Positions 55,201 to 63,999 are shown, counted from the first letter of the stretch. The stretch is 64,000 bases of DNA from Spirochaetia bacterium UBA6919 (GCA_002450905.1 DKAT01000084.1:69575-133574), one strand, 5' to 3'. Translations and numbers: made by a program. Notes: generated by a model not told the origin, from the letters alone.

Positions 55201-55611
55201 GCAGGGAATCTAGGGGCTATGGATCTTCATCAGACTATATACAATATGGAAATAGAAATTCAAGCAAATTTCCGCCCAGAAAATCTTGAAAGTCATTTCC
55301 AAGATATACAAAAAAATCTCAACAGGGTATTTACATCAATAAGGCTTCTCGAGCAGGAGGAAATCAATACTTATCAAGAGAATAAATCGGTCGATATGCA
55401 ACAAATAACAGAATTACTCGATCAGTTTTCCAAACATTTAAAAGATTATAATCTCGAAGCATCTCATATCTATGAACAACTTCAAGAAATTCTTAAGAAC
55501 ACTCATATCAGTAACTATATCAATTCTATCGAAGACTCAATCAGAAGTTACAACTATGAGAAAGCCCTTGAAAAACTCCCGGAAATTAAAGAACAGTTAA
55601 GCAAGGTATAG
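52258..55611 (+). CDS. Hybrid sensor histidine kinase, paralogue of the 47382 kinase
   Basis: This 1117-residue kinase has the same order as the upstream paralogue: transmembrane helix, periplasmic region with the same Gly-Tyr-Gly-Gly-Phe-Ile-His-His-Phe-Lys-Asn motif, helix, PAS (about 225-345), HisKA with His385, HATPase, REC1 (Ile-Ile-Asp-Trp), REC2 (Leu-Met-Asp-Leu) and HPt with His976. Sequence identity is high in the kinase core and REC2 and lower in the periplasmic and HPt parts, pointing to a tandem duplication followed by divergence of sensing. It ends the operon. Confidence 0.92.
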   Translation: MKHFKKYFVSVTIVLVAVLILQILYGLMIYERILHSKQRWTQYNNIALKFNAKLYELKSHFGYGGFIHHFKNLVLRKDVYFIPLIDSEIKIILKQIKSFENLQLTSEERSALSNIKNTIEEYQFKYLHIRDINLKNISEKQIDAIVKVDDSRAFHAFNILEQSRIKRNTNHLEVTEKALETTTLIIQGGFFFLILTIVKGFIIIYNLRKKDIVNTKLDETLKYFNSIVEMAPDAIITSNSSGNILLANKQAVNLFGYTKNEFSSLTIEDLTPHEYRHHHTYLRKDYLKEPGIREMNRGLEIFALHKNSDKIPVSIGLNTIELNGSQIVIAIIRNLTQQKQIENKFKLLMSDISEHKIIELELKNAKELAESAAKAKSEFLANMSHEIRTPLNAILGMNHLLQTTKLDLRQKDYSNKIDKSAKNLLGIINDILDFSKIEAGKLTIENIPFNLDELMMNLVSLFELKIKEKNLELVISVEQDVPLNLIGDPLRITQILTNLTSNAIKFTEQGEVIINIQLDEQIDKDDIVITFSIKDTGIGLSKEQQNILFQSFTQADSSITRKYGGTGLGLAISHRLVSLMGGKIYVESELGKGSHFSFTAKLGIQQYTKNNFTLINKKINQLKVLVVDDSDLTRKILTRYLKSFIKKIKDVDSGYKAINELKLTNNNRKDKYDLVIIDWKMPDMDGFKTIEMIQNTEDITHIPKIILITGWSYEDMVNQAQNVKIDAFLIKPIHQSTLFDTIMTIFSHYIPNKTEFDIENITHSGLHNIRGAKILLVEDNEINQQVAKEILEHENFRVTVAKNGQKAINILTQVSDTQNFDLVLMDLQMPILDGYKASQQIREDLKLLELPIIAMTADVMEGVKESVYQSGMNDYITKPIDPQKLFESIVKWVKPGIRENFYPGEQLVHTNNTKDHKEFPFLDGIDIQIGLKRVYQNTKLYKRLLIQFKQKNGLFLEELQQMIKDGSHKDLKLLLHTIKGIAGNLGAMDLHQTIYNMEIEIQANFRPENLESHFQDIQKNLNRVFTSIRLLEQEEINTYQENKSVDMQQITELLDQFSKHLKDYNLEASHIYEQLQEILKNTHISNYINSIEDSIRSYNYEKALEKLPEIKEQLSKV

Positions 55612-55805
55612 ACAGGCAGGCAATTATCATAAAGATTATTCTGTAGTTATATGCTGAACATTTGTAACGATAGAAAATGATTACAAATAAACTCATCAGA
55701 TCTTCTTGTATTTAAATAACTAATTTGAATGAAGTTTGAAAGAATACGGATAATGGAAGTTGATAAGCTATTAAATTTAAACTCAGATCATTAGAATAGA
55801 ACTCA

Positions 55806-58331
55806 TTACCGATAGTAATATACTTTTCCACGGAATGAATATTTATGATAAATTGAGCCGCCAAAATCACCCTGATAATTTCCATTTCTCCAGTACGCAT
55901 GATTGGAATAGAGTGAAATATCGCTGTTACTAACTGTACTCGTACTGTCCGATGTACTTAACATTGATGAATTGATTGTGGTGATGTAAAATCCATAGGT
56001 CTGGCCTACAGGAATTGTTATATAAGTATCAAAATTAATTGTATAAAGACCATTATAACTTAATGAATATCCTTCTCCAAGATATATCCAGTGACCATCA
56101 TCGGTTGTTTTATAAGGTGTTATACGATAATATATTCTAAAAGGACCTGATCCATCATAAATCATAGATGCAAATCGATATATTGTTATTGAATTAGCAC
56201 TTATATTCTGAATATCCAGAAATACCCCATCGGCTGTAACATAATTTCCACCCATATCAGAATTAAGTTCAGGCATATTAATTGTTACAGTAGAATTGGC
56301 AGATTGTCCTGTGATATCATCTGTTACACGAACGACAGCAGTTCCTGGTCCTGTTACAGGAGCCCTATAAGTACTTCCAGACATCGATCCACCTCCTGAG
56401 AAGATAGAATAATTGTAGGAACCGCTACCCCCTGCTCCACTAAATGTTTGAGTTTCATTCATATATAAATTCACTGAACTAGGACTAATACTAATCTGTG
56501 AATAGATTACAAATGGTCCTGACAGTCCTTTGTCATTAGATGAGTTAGAATCATTACCAGATAGTTGTACCCAGAGATATCGACTTGTACCATTCGTACC
56601 TGGTTGCCAAGTCCCATTGAAACTAATTGCTTGATAATTATTTGGGCTTATATTAACTGTTGTACCTGAGGCTATCAGTGTGCCTAGTGTATTGACACCA
56701 TCCGATGCATAAACACTCCAACCTCTCTGAAGACCAGTTGACTGACCCTGATTCTCAACTACAAACGAACCCGAGATACCATTTCCAACAACATAAGGTG
56801 TCGGACTCATATATATATTAGATATTTTATAATCAAAAGTACCAGTAACAACTGCAATGGACACAATTTTATTATTCAATAAATTACTATCATCTGAAGA
56901 AGAAATTACAATATTGATATAATATGTATTAGGTACAGAAGACCAATTTCCTGTATAACTAATAACAGATGATGTAACCCCAGATCCAAGTCCCCCTAAT
57001 AGAGGAGATGAGGGGACAGGAGTCAGTAATGTATCAGTACCATTCGGCGTTGTTGCAAGGTAGATAGAATAATACACACTTTCTTTCCCAGCTTCAGACC
57101 CTATATTCTTTATTTGAAAACTGCCTGTAAAGGATGAAAGCGCTGATCCTTCACTTGGAGAGACAGCATTGACTATAGTATAATCAGGCAATCCTACTGG
57201 TACTACAGCAGATATTTTAGTATTATTTTGATTATTTTGATCATCTAAAGAAGAAATCCTCACAAGAAGATAATAAACTCCTGTTCCAGGCCATTTTCCT
57301 GATACCGTTATTTCCCTTGAGTCTCCATGATTAATAGATCCTGTAGTACTATTCTCAGGTGTTAATTGAATATCACCATCATCTAATATCATGTTATTAG
57401 ATAAATATACAGTATAAGAAATATTTTTTGTGCCATCCAGCGAACCAATATTCATAATTGTAAACTGACTAACAATGTCACCACCAGGTACCCCTGAACC
57501 TGGGACAGTTATTTGACTTACAATATAATCAACAAAATTACCACCACCAACAGTAAAACTATCAGTCAAGTTGCTAACAATCCCATTTCCAGCCATATCT
57601 TGAGCTCCAACTGATATCGAAGCTTCAGCAAAACCGCTTGGTAAATTTGAAAAATAAAATGTCACCTCATCACCGCTAGAATTCCATTGAACCCCACTGG
57701 GTGTTTGAACAAAGTTATTTACCTTGAATTGAAAGGCGTTTTGAACATCTGTTTTATTCATCTTCTCACTAAATGTGTATTTTATACCATTAAAAGGATA
57801 AATAATTCCAGTTGGTGAAACGGGAATCCCATTTTGAATAGCTTGGTGATTAAGTATTTCTGGTTTCAACGTATCAGCAAAATTTGATGTTGTAAAGGCA
57901 ATAGAATAATCACCTTTCATAGGATTACCTTTGTCACTTCGGATATTGTTACTGACTAATCGCAGGTTATAGATTGAATCTTTGTTAAGAGGCCAGGGTT
58001 CACTGCGTGCAATTGTTTTAAACATCAATGTCTTATTATTATTCTGCCATATCATACTATACTGATTCGACTGAATAATATTTGATCCAGCGCTAATGAC
58101 AAGATCATTGGAATGTAAAGTATTTGGATTTATGGATTGTGAAAAATTAAAGATGATGGTAGCATTAAGAACAACATTGAGATCACTATTTGCAGGGGTT
58201 GAACTGGTGATGTTTACGATTTGAAATTCTTCGCTGGATATTTTCCAAATATAGTCTTCCCCCTCGCATCGATGGAGAATTATAACAAATATTAAAAGAC
58301 ATATAAATAGTATTGCAGTTTCCTTTCTCAT
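55806..58331 (-). CDS. Large cell-surface protein with Ig-like and CARDB domains
   Basis: This 841-residue protein starts at ATG 58331 with GAGGG 7 bases upstream; an earlier ATG at 58355 lacks one. The N-terminus is hydrophobic and ends in Leu-His-Arg-Cys, a loose lipobox, so it may be a lipoprotein. Two SbsA/Big_5 Ig-like domains (about 30-130 and 150-250) are followed by three CARDB-like domains (about 255-370, 370-490 and 490-610), a BIG_2-like domain (about 610-700) and a C-terminal domain rich in Tyr. Typical of adhesion or exposed surface proteins. No sorting signal is seen. Confidence 0.8.
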   Translation of the reverse strand: MRKETAILFICLLIFVIILHRCEGEDYIWKISSEEFQIVNITSSTPANSDLNVVLNATIIFNFSQSINPNTLHSNDLVISAGSNIIQSNQYSMIWQNNNKTLMFKTIARSEPWPLNKDSIYNLRLVSNNIRSDKGNPMKGDYSIAFTTSNFADTLKPEILNHQAIQNGIPVSPTGIIYPFNGIKYTFSEKMNKTDVQNAFQFKVNNFVQTPSGVQWNSSGDEVTFYFSNLPSGFAEASISVGAQDMAGNGIVSNLTDSFTVGGGNFVDYIVSQITVPGSGVPGGDIVSQFTIMNIGSLDGTKNISYTVYLSNNMILDDGDIQLTPENSTTGSINHGDSREITVSGKWPGTGVYYLLVRISSLDDQNNQNNTKISAVVPVGLPDYTIVNAVSPSEGSALSSFTGSFQIKNIGSEAGKESVYYSIYLATTPNGTDTLLTPVPSSPLLGGLGSGVTSSVISYTGNWSSVPNTYYINIVISSSDDSNLLNNKIVSIAVVTGTFDYKISNIYMSPTPYVVGNGISGSFVVENQGQSTGLQRGWSVYASDGVNTLGTLIASGTTVNISPNNYQAISFNGTWQPGTNGTSRYLWVQLSGNDSNSSNDKGLSGPFVIYSQISISPSSVNLYMNETQTFSGAGGSGSYNYSIFSGGGSMSGSTYRAPVTGPGTAVVRVTDDITGQSANSTVTINMPELNSDMGGNYVTADGVFLDIQNISANSITIYRFASMIYDGSGPFRIYYRITPYKTTDDGHWIYLGEGYSLSYNGLYTINFDTYITIPVGQTYGFYITTINSSMLSTSDSTSTVSNSDISLYSNHAYWRNGNYQGDFGGSIYHKYSFRGKVYYYR

Positions 58332-58697
58332 AAAAAAACCCTCATACTTAGGCAATATAATAAAGAACTTCTTACACCTTTTAAATAAAATCCTAACTAC
58401 CCTACTATTAAAAACACTTAAATAGTGTATATCAATTAAAATATTTAATTTTTATTAAATAAAACTCATTATAAAAAAAAGGCAAACTATTAACAAAATC
58501 ATTCAAACTGACGCCATGGCTATTTTTTTTGAGTTGTCCTATATTTATCTGAATAGAAATTAGTTATATTTGAATATAGAAAATTGCCGCCAAATTAATA
58601 TTGACTTTCGACCATCATAAAATGATATTTAAACCGATACTTGACTAATTTATCCAATATAGTTAACTTAATAACTATTATTTTTGTGGAGTCATTT
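58332..58697. other. Divergent AT-rich intergenic region
   Basis: This 366-base region separates two divergently read genes and should hold promoters for both. A TTGACT at 58601-58606 is followed at 17 bases by GATATT, a weak candidate for the plus-strand gene. No hairpin, repeat or small gene was identified. Confidence 0.4.
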
Positions 58698-59537
58698 ATG
58701 AAGTATAAACTAATACTGATTTTAGTTATTATCCTTTCTGCAAATATTGTATTTTCTACGCAAACTAAAGTGGATCCTGAAAATATCATGGGTATTATTA
58801 ATAAAGGAGATGACTTCGTTTTAAAAGATATTTCATACAATAATCTGATTTATGTTATGGATACAATGCGACAAAATTATCAGGGTGCTATTCCTTTTGG
58901 GAAAAGAAATAAAGTTTTAAACTCTGTTTTAAAAGGTTTATTAAACAAAGATCCACGAATTGTTCTTATCTGTATCGATATTATAAAATATTTTAAAGTT
59001 GATCATTTAATGGAACCAGAAGTGAAATTAGCCTATCGAAATTATGTCCTGAAAAAGAAATCACATAGAGTGGGAAAATATCGTGATCATTATGCCTATA
59101 TTGATATGAGTGGTAAAAAGGTCACTAAAAGTATATCCTTTGAATTAATAAAGCTTTATCGATTTGTTCTCAGGGATAAACTGATGAATATTGTGCTTAA
59201 AAAGAATCCATATTTATTTAAAATTATCTCAAAAAATCATTTTAATGTCTTATATTTTCGTATAGAAAATGAAAGTGACGAGGATATCCCACTTAAATCT
59301 TTTGGAAAGAAAAAATTCTTCTTACCAGAACAAATTGAACGGATAATCTATGGTTTGGATAACCCAAATTACTCTATCAAAAGGACCTGCGCTAATTATC
59401 TCATTCGATATTATAATACTAATTTATATAATATAGATATTCACACCCGCAATGTGATTTTAAAAGCATTAAAAACAGCTTATGACAATGATATCATCCC
59501 TAAACCCAAATTAAGACGTATTGGGCAAGATGATTAG
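58698..59537 (+). CDS. Exported HEAT-repeat-like protein (279 aa), paralogue of 24903
   Basis: The ATG at 58698 has GGAG about 8 bases upstream; the frame extends earlier but lacks a site. A signal peptide ends near residue 21 (Phe-Ser-Thr). The rest is helical with Gly-Leu-Leu-Asn-Lys-Asp-Pro-Arg-Ile-Val-Leu and Tyr-Gly-Leu-Asp-Asn-Pro-Asn-Tyr-Ser-Ile-Lys-Arg segments that match the C-terminal half of the protein at 24903. Function unknown; probably periplasmic. Confidence 0.65.
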   Translation: MKYKLILILVIILSANIVFSTQTKVDPENIMGIINKGDDFVLKDISYNNLIYVMDTMRQNYQGAIPFGKRNKVLNSVLKGLLNKDPRIVLICIDIIKYFKVDHLMEPEVKLAYRNYVLKKKSHRVGKYRDHYAYIDMSGKKVTKSISFELIKLYRFVLRDKLMNIVLKKNPYLFKIISKNHFNVLYFRIENESDEDIPLKSFGKKKFFLPEQIERIIYGLDNPNYSIKRTCANYLIRYYNTNLYNIDIHTRNVILKALKTAYDNDIIPKPKLRRIGQDD

Positions 59538-59690
59538 AAAATGATTGTAAAATAATCCAATTTTAATACTAACTTTATAAAGATTCTCGATAATTTTATC
59601 CGGAATCACCACTCATAACATTTTTTAATTGAAATTATTTTTAAAGTGGTTATAATTATCTGTATGTTTATATTAAAGGATCATGAAACC

Positions 59691-60290
59691 ATGAAAACCC
59701 ATTTAAAATCCATTCAAATCATTGCTGTTATGTTGATGATAAGTCTAATGTCTATCCTCTCATCCTGTGCGGGTGACAATGCCAGGGAATATACTCTGGA
59801 AGAAACTTAAAAGTGGCTGGCAAAGTATGATAAGAATTACACCATTGAACAACTGCAGCAGTTAAAAAGTCTTTCCTTATATGGTGGAAAAACAAAATTA
59901 ACTAATATTTACCTTATAAAATCCCTGAAGAGTTTAATAATGCTCGACCTGATGTATTTAAATGTAACTGATATCACCCCATTAAAAACTTTAACTGAAC
60001 TCAGAGAACTTACACTTTTCAATACGAAAGTGTCGGATATCACTCCTTTAAAACATCTTAAAAACCTCCAAACCCTAATCCTAGTTGGTACAAAGGTATC
60101 GAATATTTCTGTATTAAAATATCTAAAAAAATTAAGAGAATTAGCTCTTTCAGAAACAAATGTAACGAATGTCAGAACCTTAAAATCTTTGAAAAACCTA
60201 AGATCCCTTGGTTTAAAGAGGACCAGAATATCCAAACGCCAGATTAAATCATTAAAAAAAGCTCTGCCAAAATGTCGCATAGTATATTAA
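59691..60290 (+). pseudogene. Leucine-rich-repeat lipoprotein interrupted by an in-frame stop
   Basis: The frame from ATG 59691 encodes a lipoprotein signal (Ile-Leu-Ser-Ser-Cys, lipobox near residue 27) and then reads TAA at 59808-59810 (codon 40). The same frame continues without another stop to 60290 and encodes four to five short leucine-rich repeats: Leu-Xaa-Xaa-Leu units ending Asp-Ile-Thr-Pro-Leu-Lys. An ORF caller would find only the part from an internal ATG at 59940. A single substitution (for example CAA to TAA) explains the break. The rest is undamaged, so decay is recent. Confidence 0.65.
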
Positions 60291-60503
60291 ATGCAAATTA
60301 AATAAGTCATTTATCCCAATAGCTCTTGAACTCGTTCCCTGGATTTTAATCACTCAACCGGGGATAGGTTCATAGGTTGGGATAATTTCATCCTCCAAAT
60401 AATTTCCTAAACCCATCAAGATTCTCGCTCCACCAACCTGAAATCATAGCATGAGGATATATATAGTTTTTATATATTTTACCTGATCAGATGAAATTGA
60501 TTG

Positions 60504-60516
60504 TTGGCTTGGTAAT
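60504..60516. repeat. Short shared element TTGGCTTGGTAAT, copy 2
   Basis: This is identical to 21384-21396 and lies 41 bases before the second TTTTCCCAT-type repeat. Confidence 0.45.
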
Positions 60517-60556
60517 ATTATTAAATAATGATTTTTATAGGTAATTTGTCTATGGG

Positions 60557-60592
60557 TTTTTCCGATGATTTTCCCATGTTTCTCCCATGAGG
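60557..60592. repeat. Dispersed repeat with TTTTCCCAT units, copy 2
   Basis: This aligns with 21145-21181 at 32 of 37 positions and keeps the same three-unit structure with about 12-base spacing. Confidence 0.6.
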
Positions 60593-60963
60593 GGGATGTT
60601 TGATGATCAGATATTATTCGATTGTCACTTTTTTTAAGATTCAGGTTATTTATTGTGACTAGCAAATCTCTTTCTTTCGGCTTAAAATGATTCAAAATAA
60701 TTATACAAATCCTTCGCGGGACATATTATAAAAATAGATTGTATTCAACTACACTGCATTGTTACAAAGTGTATCCTAGGCGTGCTCACCAGGAATCAAT
60801 TCACCCCTTCAAACCCCGACAATCTTATTCAATCAATTCATTGTAAAATAAATTATAAAAAAGGATATTTTTCTTGTTACTATGAAATCTATTATATAAA
60901 TTTGAATTACTCAAAATAATTCATTTTTATTGTTGAGAATAAAATATAAAAAAGGGGAATATA

Positions 60964-61929
60964 ATGATATTTCAGAATATATTTAAAATGATTATAAGTA
61001 TAGTCTTTGTAGGAATGTTTCTAATATCTTGCTCTAGTGAATTACCAAAGGAAATTACTTTTAATAAAAATAGGCTATTTCCAGAAGGTGTTGATTATAG
61101 TTACAAAAGCAATTTATTTTATGTCAGTTCGTTAGCTGAGGGTAAGATAGGTCGGGTCGATATGAAAGGACAATATGAAGTGTTTATTGATGATCCTAAG
61201 TTGGTTTCAGCCATTGGTCTTAGGGTAGATGACAAAAGAAATCGCTTATTGGTATGCAATTCAGATCCTGGAGTCAGTTTTAAAACCCGTAAAAAGACTC
61301 AAAGAAAATTAGCTGGTCTTGGAATCTATGATTTATCCACGGGAAAGTTGATTAGATATGTCAATTTAGGCCGTCTCAAAAAGGGATACCACTTTGCAAA
61401 TGACATAGCTCTCGATGATAACGGGAATGCCTATGTCACAGATAGCTTTTCTCCAATCATTTATAAGGTTGATGTCGCGGGGAATGCTTCTATCTTCCTT
61501 CGAAATAGAAAATTCAAAGGAAGTGGATTTAATTTAAATGGAATTGTCTATCATCCGAATGGCTATTTAATTGTTGCCAAAATGAATAGTGGGGAACTTT
61601 ATAAAGTTCCAGTAAATAATCCTAAATCTTTTAAGAAGATTAAATCCCCTGTAAAGTTCTCTGGTGCAGATGGTCTTTTGTGGGCTGACAAGGATCAACT
61701 GGTTGTCATTACCAATCAATTAAATACAATATTTCTCGTATCAACTACAGATGATTGGAAATCAACTAAGGTTCTAAAAAATGATTCCAGAAAGATCTGG
61801 GAGTTTCCTACAACAGGTACACGAGTTGGGAAAAACATTTATGTCTTGAATGCCATGCTCAATCGCTTGTTTGGCAAGTCTGAAAAACCCTCGCAAAATT
61901 TTACCATAGAGAAAGTCATGTTCCAGTAA
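60964..61929 (+). CDS. SMP-30/gluconolactonase-like lipoprotein
   Basis: This 321-residue protein has a lipoprotein signal with Leu-Ile-Ser-Cys (Cys near residue 23) and a beta-propeller of SMP-30/NHL type. Repeated strands include Val-Asp-Tyr-Ser-Tyr-Lys-Ser-Asn-Leu-Phe-Tyr-Val-Ser-Ser, Asn-Asp-Ile-Ala-Leu-Asp-Asp-Asn-Gly-Asn-Ala-Tyr-Val-Thr-Asp and Asn-Gly-Ile-Val-Tyr-His-Pro-Asn-Gly. The Asn/Asp residues that bind a divalent metal in this fold are present. Substrate unknown. GGGG precedes the ATG by about 6 bases. Confidence 0.78.
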   Translation: MIFQNIFKMIISIVFVGMFLISCSSELPKEITFNKNRLFPEGVDYSYKSNLFYVSSLAEGKIGRVDMKGQYEVFIDDPKLVSAIGLRVDDKRNRLLVCNSDPGVSFKTRKKTQRKLAGLGIYDLSTGKLIRYVNLGRLKKGYHFANDIALDDNGNAYVTDSFSPIIYKVDVAGNASIFLRNRKFKGSGFNLNGIVYHPNGYLIVAKMNSGELYKVPVNNPKSFKKIKSPVKFSGADGLLWADKDQLVVITNQLNTIFLVSTTDDWKSTKVLKNDSRKIWEFPTTGTRVGKNIYVLNAMLNRLFGKSEKPSQNFTIEKVMFQ

Positions 61930-62114
61930 GAATTGAATCTTTACAGTGGCTGGTAGGGTTGAAATCAGATCCTTACTAGTCATTCGATTATCCCAAATTT
62001 TCTTCATGTACAATTAAATCTATTTTCTAGTAGTTATTTGAAATTATTTTTTGTGAAATGTCTAAAAGGTGTTATATTATTTGTAACAAGAAATTCATGA
62101 TGAGGAGTGCGATT

Positions 62115-62816
62115 GTGTTAAAAAAAGTTCTGTATTTATTTATATGTATAATATTGATTCACTCAACCTATTCAAAATCTTATACAAAAGATGAAAGTTC
62201 AAATAAAATTATTAAAAATACAAAAATTAAAATCATGAATAAGAACCAGATAAAAAAAAGATTAACAGGAATTAAAAAGAAAATTCAGGACATAGAATCT
62301 TATGACACTTCCCTTGTATCTGGTATCTTAATCAATAAAAAATATATTTTGGCTATTCCATATAAATATTATGATACTGAAATAAATATACTAGGAACTG
62401 TAGTATTAAATTTTGATTTAAGTTATGCAAAGAATAAAGTTATAGAAAAGGGGGTATATGATTTAAAGTGGTATAAAAATAAAGGATTATATTTGGTTCA
62501 TCAAGAAAATGAAAATAAATTTCTTATTTCAAAAAGTCCTTTTCTCCGCCCAAAACAAGGTTATTCCATAAATATTTCATTTAACATTATAAAAAAGTCC
62601 TTTGATTTGAATATAAAATTTTTGCCAAAACAAAATACAAAACTAAAAATTGCAAATGATAAGGAAAAAACTCTTTATAAGAAACCAGAAACTACGACGG
62701 AAGTTGAAGAAAAGAACGATGAAGAAGAATATTCGATAAGAACAAGAAGTATAGATGATTCCACTGTAGTTCGATTCGAAGAACCCCATGAAATTATACT
62801 AGGTTCCAAGGGCTAA
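62115..62816 (+). CDS. Exported hypothetical protein (233 aa)
   Basis: The start is GTG at 62115 with AGGAG 7 bases upstream. This places a signal peptide (Leu-Lys-Lys-Val-Leu-Tyr-Leu-Phe, about residues 2-20) at the N-terminus, whereas the longer frame from 62058 would add an unlikely extension. The mature region is Lys-rich with alternating strands, followed by an acidic, Thr/Glu-rich linker (about 190-220). No domain recognised. Its stop overlaps the end of the convergent M23 remnant. Confidence 0.6.
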   Translation: MLKKVLYLFICIILIHSTYSKSYTKDESSNKIIKNTKIKIMNKNQIKKRLTGIKKKIQDIESYDTSLVSGILINKKYILAIPYKYYDTEINILGTVVLNFDLSYAKNKVIEKGVYDLKWYKNKGLYLVHQENENKFLISKSPFLRPKQGYSINISFNIIKKSFDLNIKFLPKQNTKLKIANDKEKTLYKKPETTTEVEEKNDEEEYSIRTRSIDDSTVVRFEEPHEIILGSKG

Positions 62817-63517
62817 TGATTGTTATTGAGAAGTTTTCTATGGGATTTAATAAATTGTGTAGGATGTATAAATCCTTTGGTGTTTGAGGAATATCCCCCT
62901 AAAAATTTCCATACCGATAATAGTTCTCATTTCAAAATGGAGATGAGAATAATATAATCCCCCTACATTGCCGATAGTCCCAATTTTATACCCCCTTTTA
63001 AATATTTTCCTTCTTTTATTAAAATATCTTTTAAGTGGGCATAAAATGACTCGATATATTTTATCTCTCCATTTTTCCAATATTTATGGACAATCCGGAT
63101 AATATTTCCCCAGCCCCCACCCACATCTTTTGCAAAAAATATCATCCCATCCGCAGTGCTGTAAACTGGATCCCTCAAATCTGTATTCCCACCACTAACT
63201 CCATTCCAATCCTCCCCAAGATGATTATTCACCGTAAACTTCTGTGCATTATAATATCCTCTGGCATTGGGCTTACCCACAGGGAAATCAAATCCATCAC
63301 ACGGGGGATAATTGTTTAATAATTTTGGTAATTTGGATCCTCCTTCCATTCTGTGCCCTGGAGATTACTTGATACGACTCTCCCAACTTGACTGACAGTT
63401 TCTGACAATATCTCCTCTCAAAATATTTCCCTTTGTTATAAGGACTAGAATTACTAATAATACGCAGAAAATTATAAGGATGATAAATGTCTTTTTAAAT
63501 CGACGGATTATTAGCAT
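62813..63517 (-). pseudogene. Decayed M23-family peptidase with three lesions
   Basis: The minus-strand frame begins at ATG 63517 (GGGGG 8 bases upstream) with a transmembrane helix (about residues 9-29) and is cut by TAA at 63367-63365. The same frame resumes with M23 sequence from about 63349: Gly-Lys-Pro-Asn, His-Leu-Gly-Glu-Asp-Trp-Asn-Gly and a later Tyr-Ala-His-Leu-Lys. A one-base deletion near 62995-63000 in the A/G run shifts to the frame with Gly-Thr-Ile-Gly-Asn-Val-Gly-Gly-Leu and His-Leu-His-Phe-Glu. A one-base insertion near 62897-62906 shifts again to Gly-Phe-Ile-His-Pro-Thr-Gln-Phe-Ile, ending at 62813. All zinc-ligand motifs survive, so loss is recent. Confidence 0.6.
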
Positions 63518-63615
63518 TCTAATTACCCCCTAAGAATAATTCGCAGATGATCCCTGAAACTAACTGAAAAATCCCCTCCGCGGCAAATTCAACCACTACG
63601 TCACCAGCACCTGAA

Positions 63616-63999
63616 TTATTCTTCAATGGGGTTAATTTGCTTGTTCAAATTAATCAATAATTTGATTTTATTTTTAATGGGCTTCTTGGAATATAAAATT
63701 AATATTTTTAATCTAGAATCATTTAAGTTACGGATTCTTTTAGTATATAAATAGTATCGAATAATGGAGTATTTTTTAATCCATTGAAGAGTATCTGTTG
63801 TTAATAATTCTTTATATTTTTTATTTTTAAGTGAATTGTGATAGATTATTTTTTGATTAACATGGTCATTTAAAAAACTTTTGATTTTTTTATCATGAGA
63901 TTCATTCGGAATATATAATTCACTTTCTTCTAAGATATTATGAGCATCTATTAATGATGTAACTAATTTTAAATCCCTTAAAAAATTGAAATCATAATG
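63616..63999 (-). CDS. C-terminal part of a hypothetical gene cut by the right window edge
   Basis: The minus-strand frame is open from the window end (codon 63999-63997) to TAA at 63618-63616, giving 127 residues. It is helical and rich in Lys, Asn, Ile and Leu with no low-complexity repeats, and I do not recognise it. The start lies outside the window. The uninterrupted frame in such AT-rich DNA supports a real gene. Confidence 0.5.
   Translation of the reverse strand, partial: HYDFNFLRDLKLVTSLIDAHNILEESELYIPNESHDKKIKSFLNDHVNQKIIYHNSLKNKKYKELLTTDTLQWIKKYSIIRYYLYTKRIRNLNDSRLKILILYSKKPIKNKIKLLINLNKQINPIEE

Larger units (their letters stand above)
60291..60963. other. Gene-free stretch containing repeats shared with the 21-kb region
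   Basis: This 673-base stretch has no convincing gene. A minus-strand frame at 60444-60695 spans the repeat and has no ribosome binding site. It contains the shared 13-mer TTGGCTTGGTAAT (60504-60516) and the TTTTCCCAT-unit repeat (60557-60592). Confidence 0.5.

Noticed and set aside
60444..60695. Minus-strand 83-residue frame
   Set aside because: It spans the TTTTCCCAT repeat and lacks a ribosome binding site. The other copy at 21 kb does not keep the frame, so coding is unlikely.
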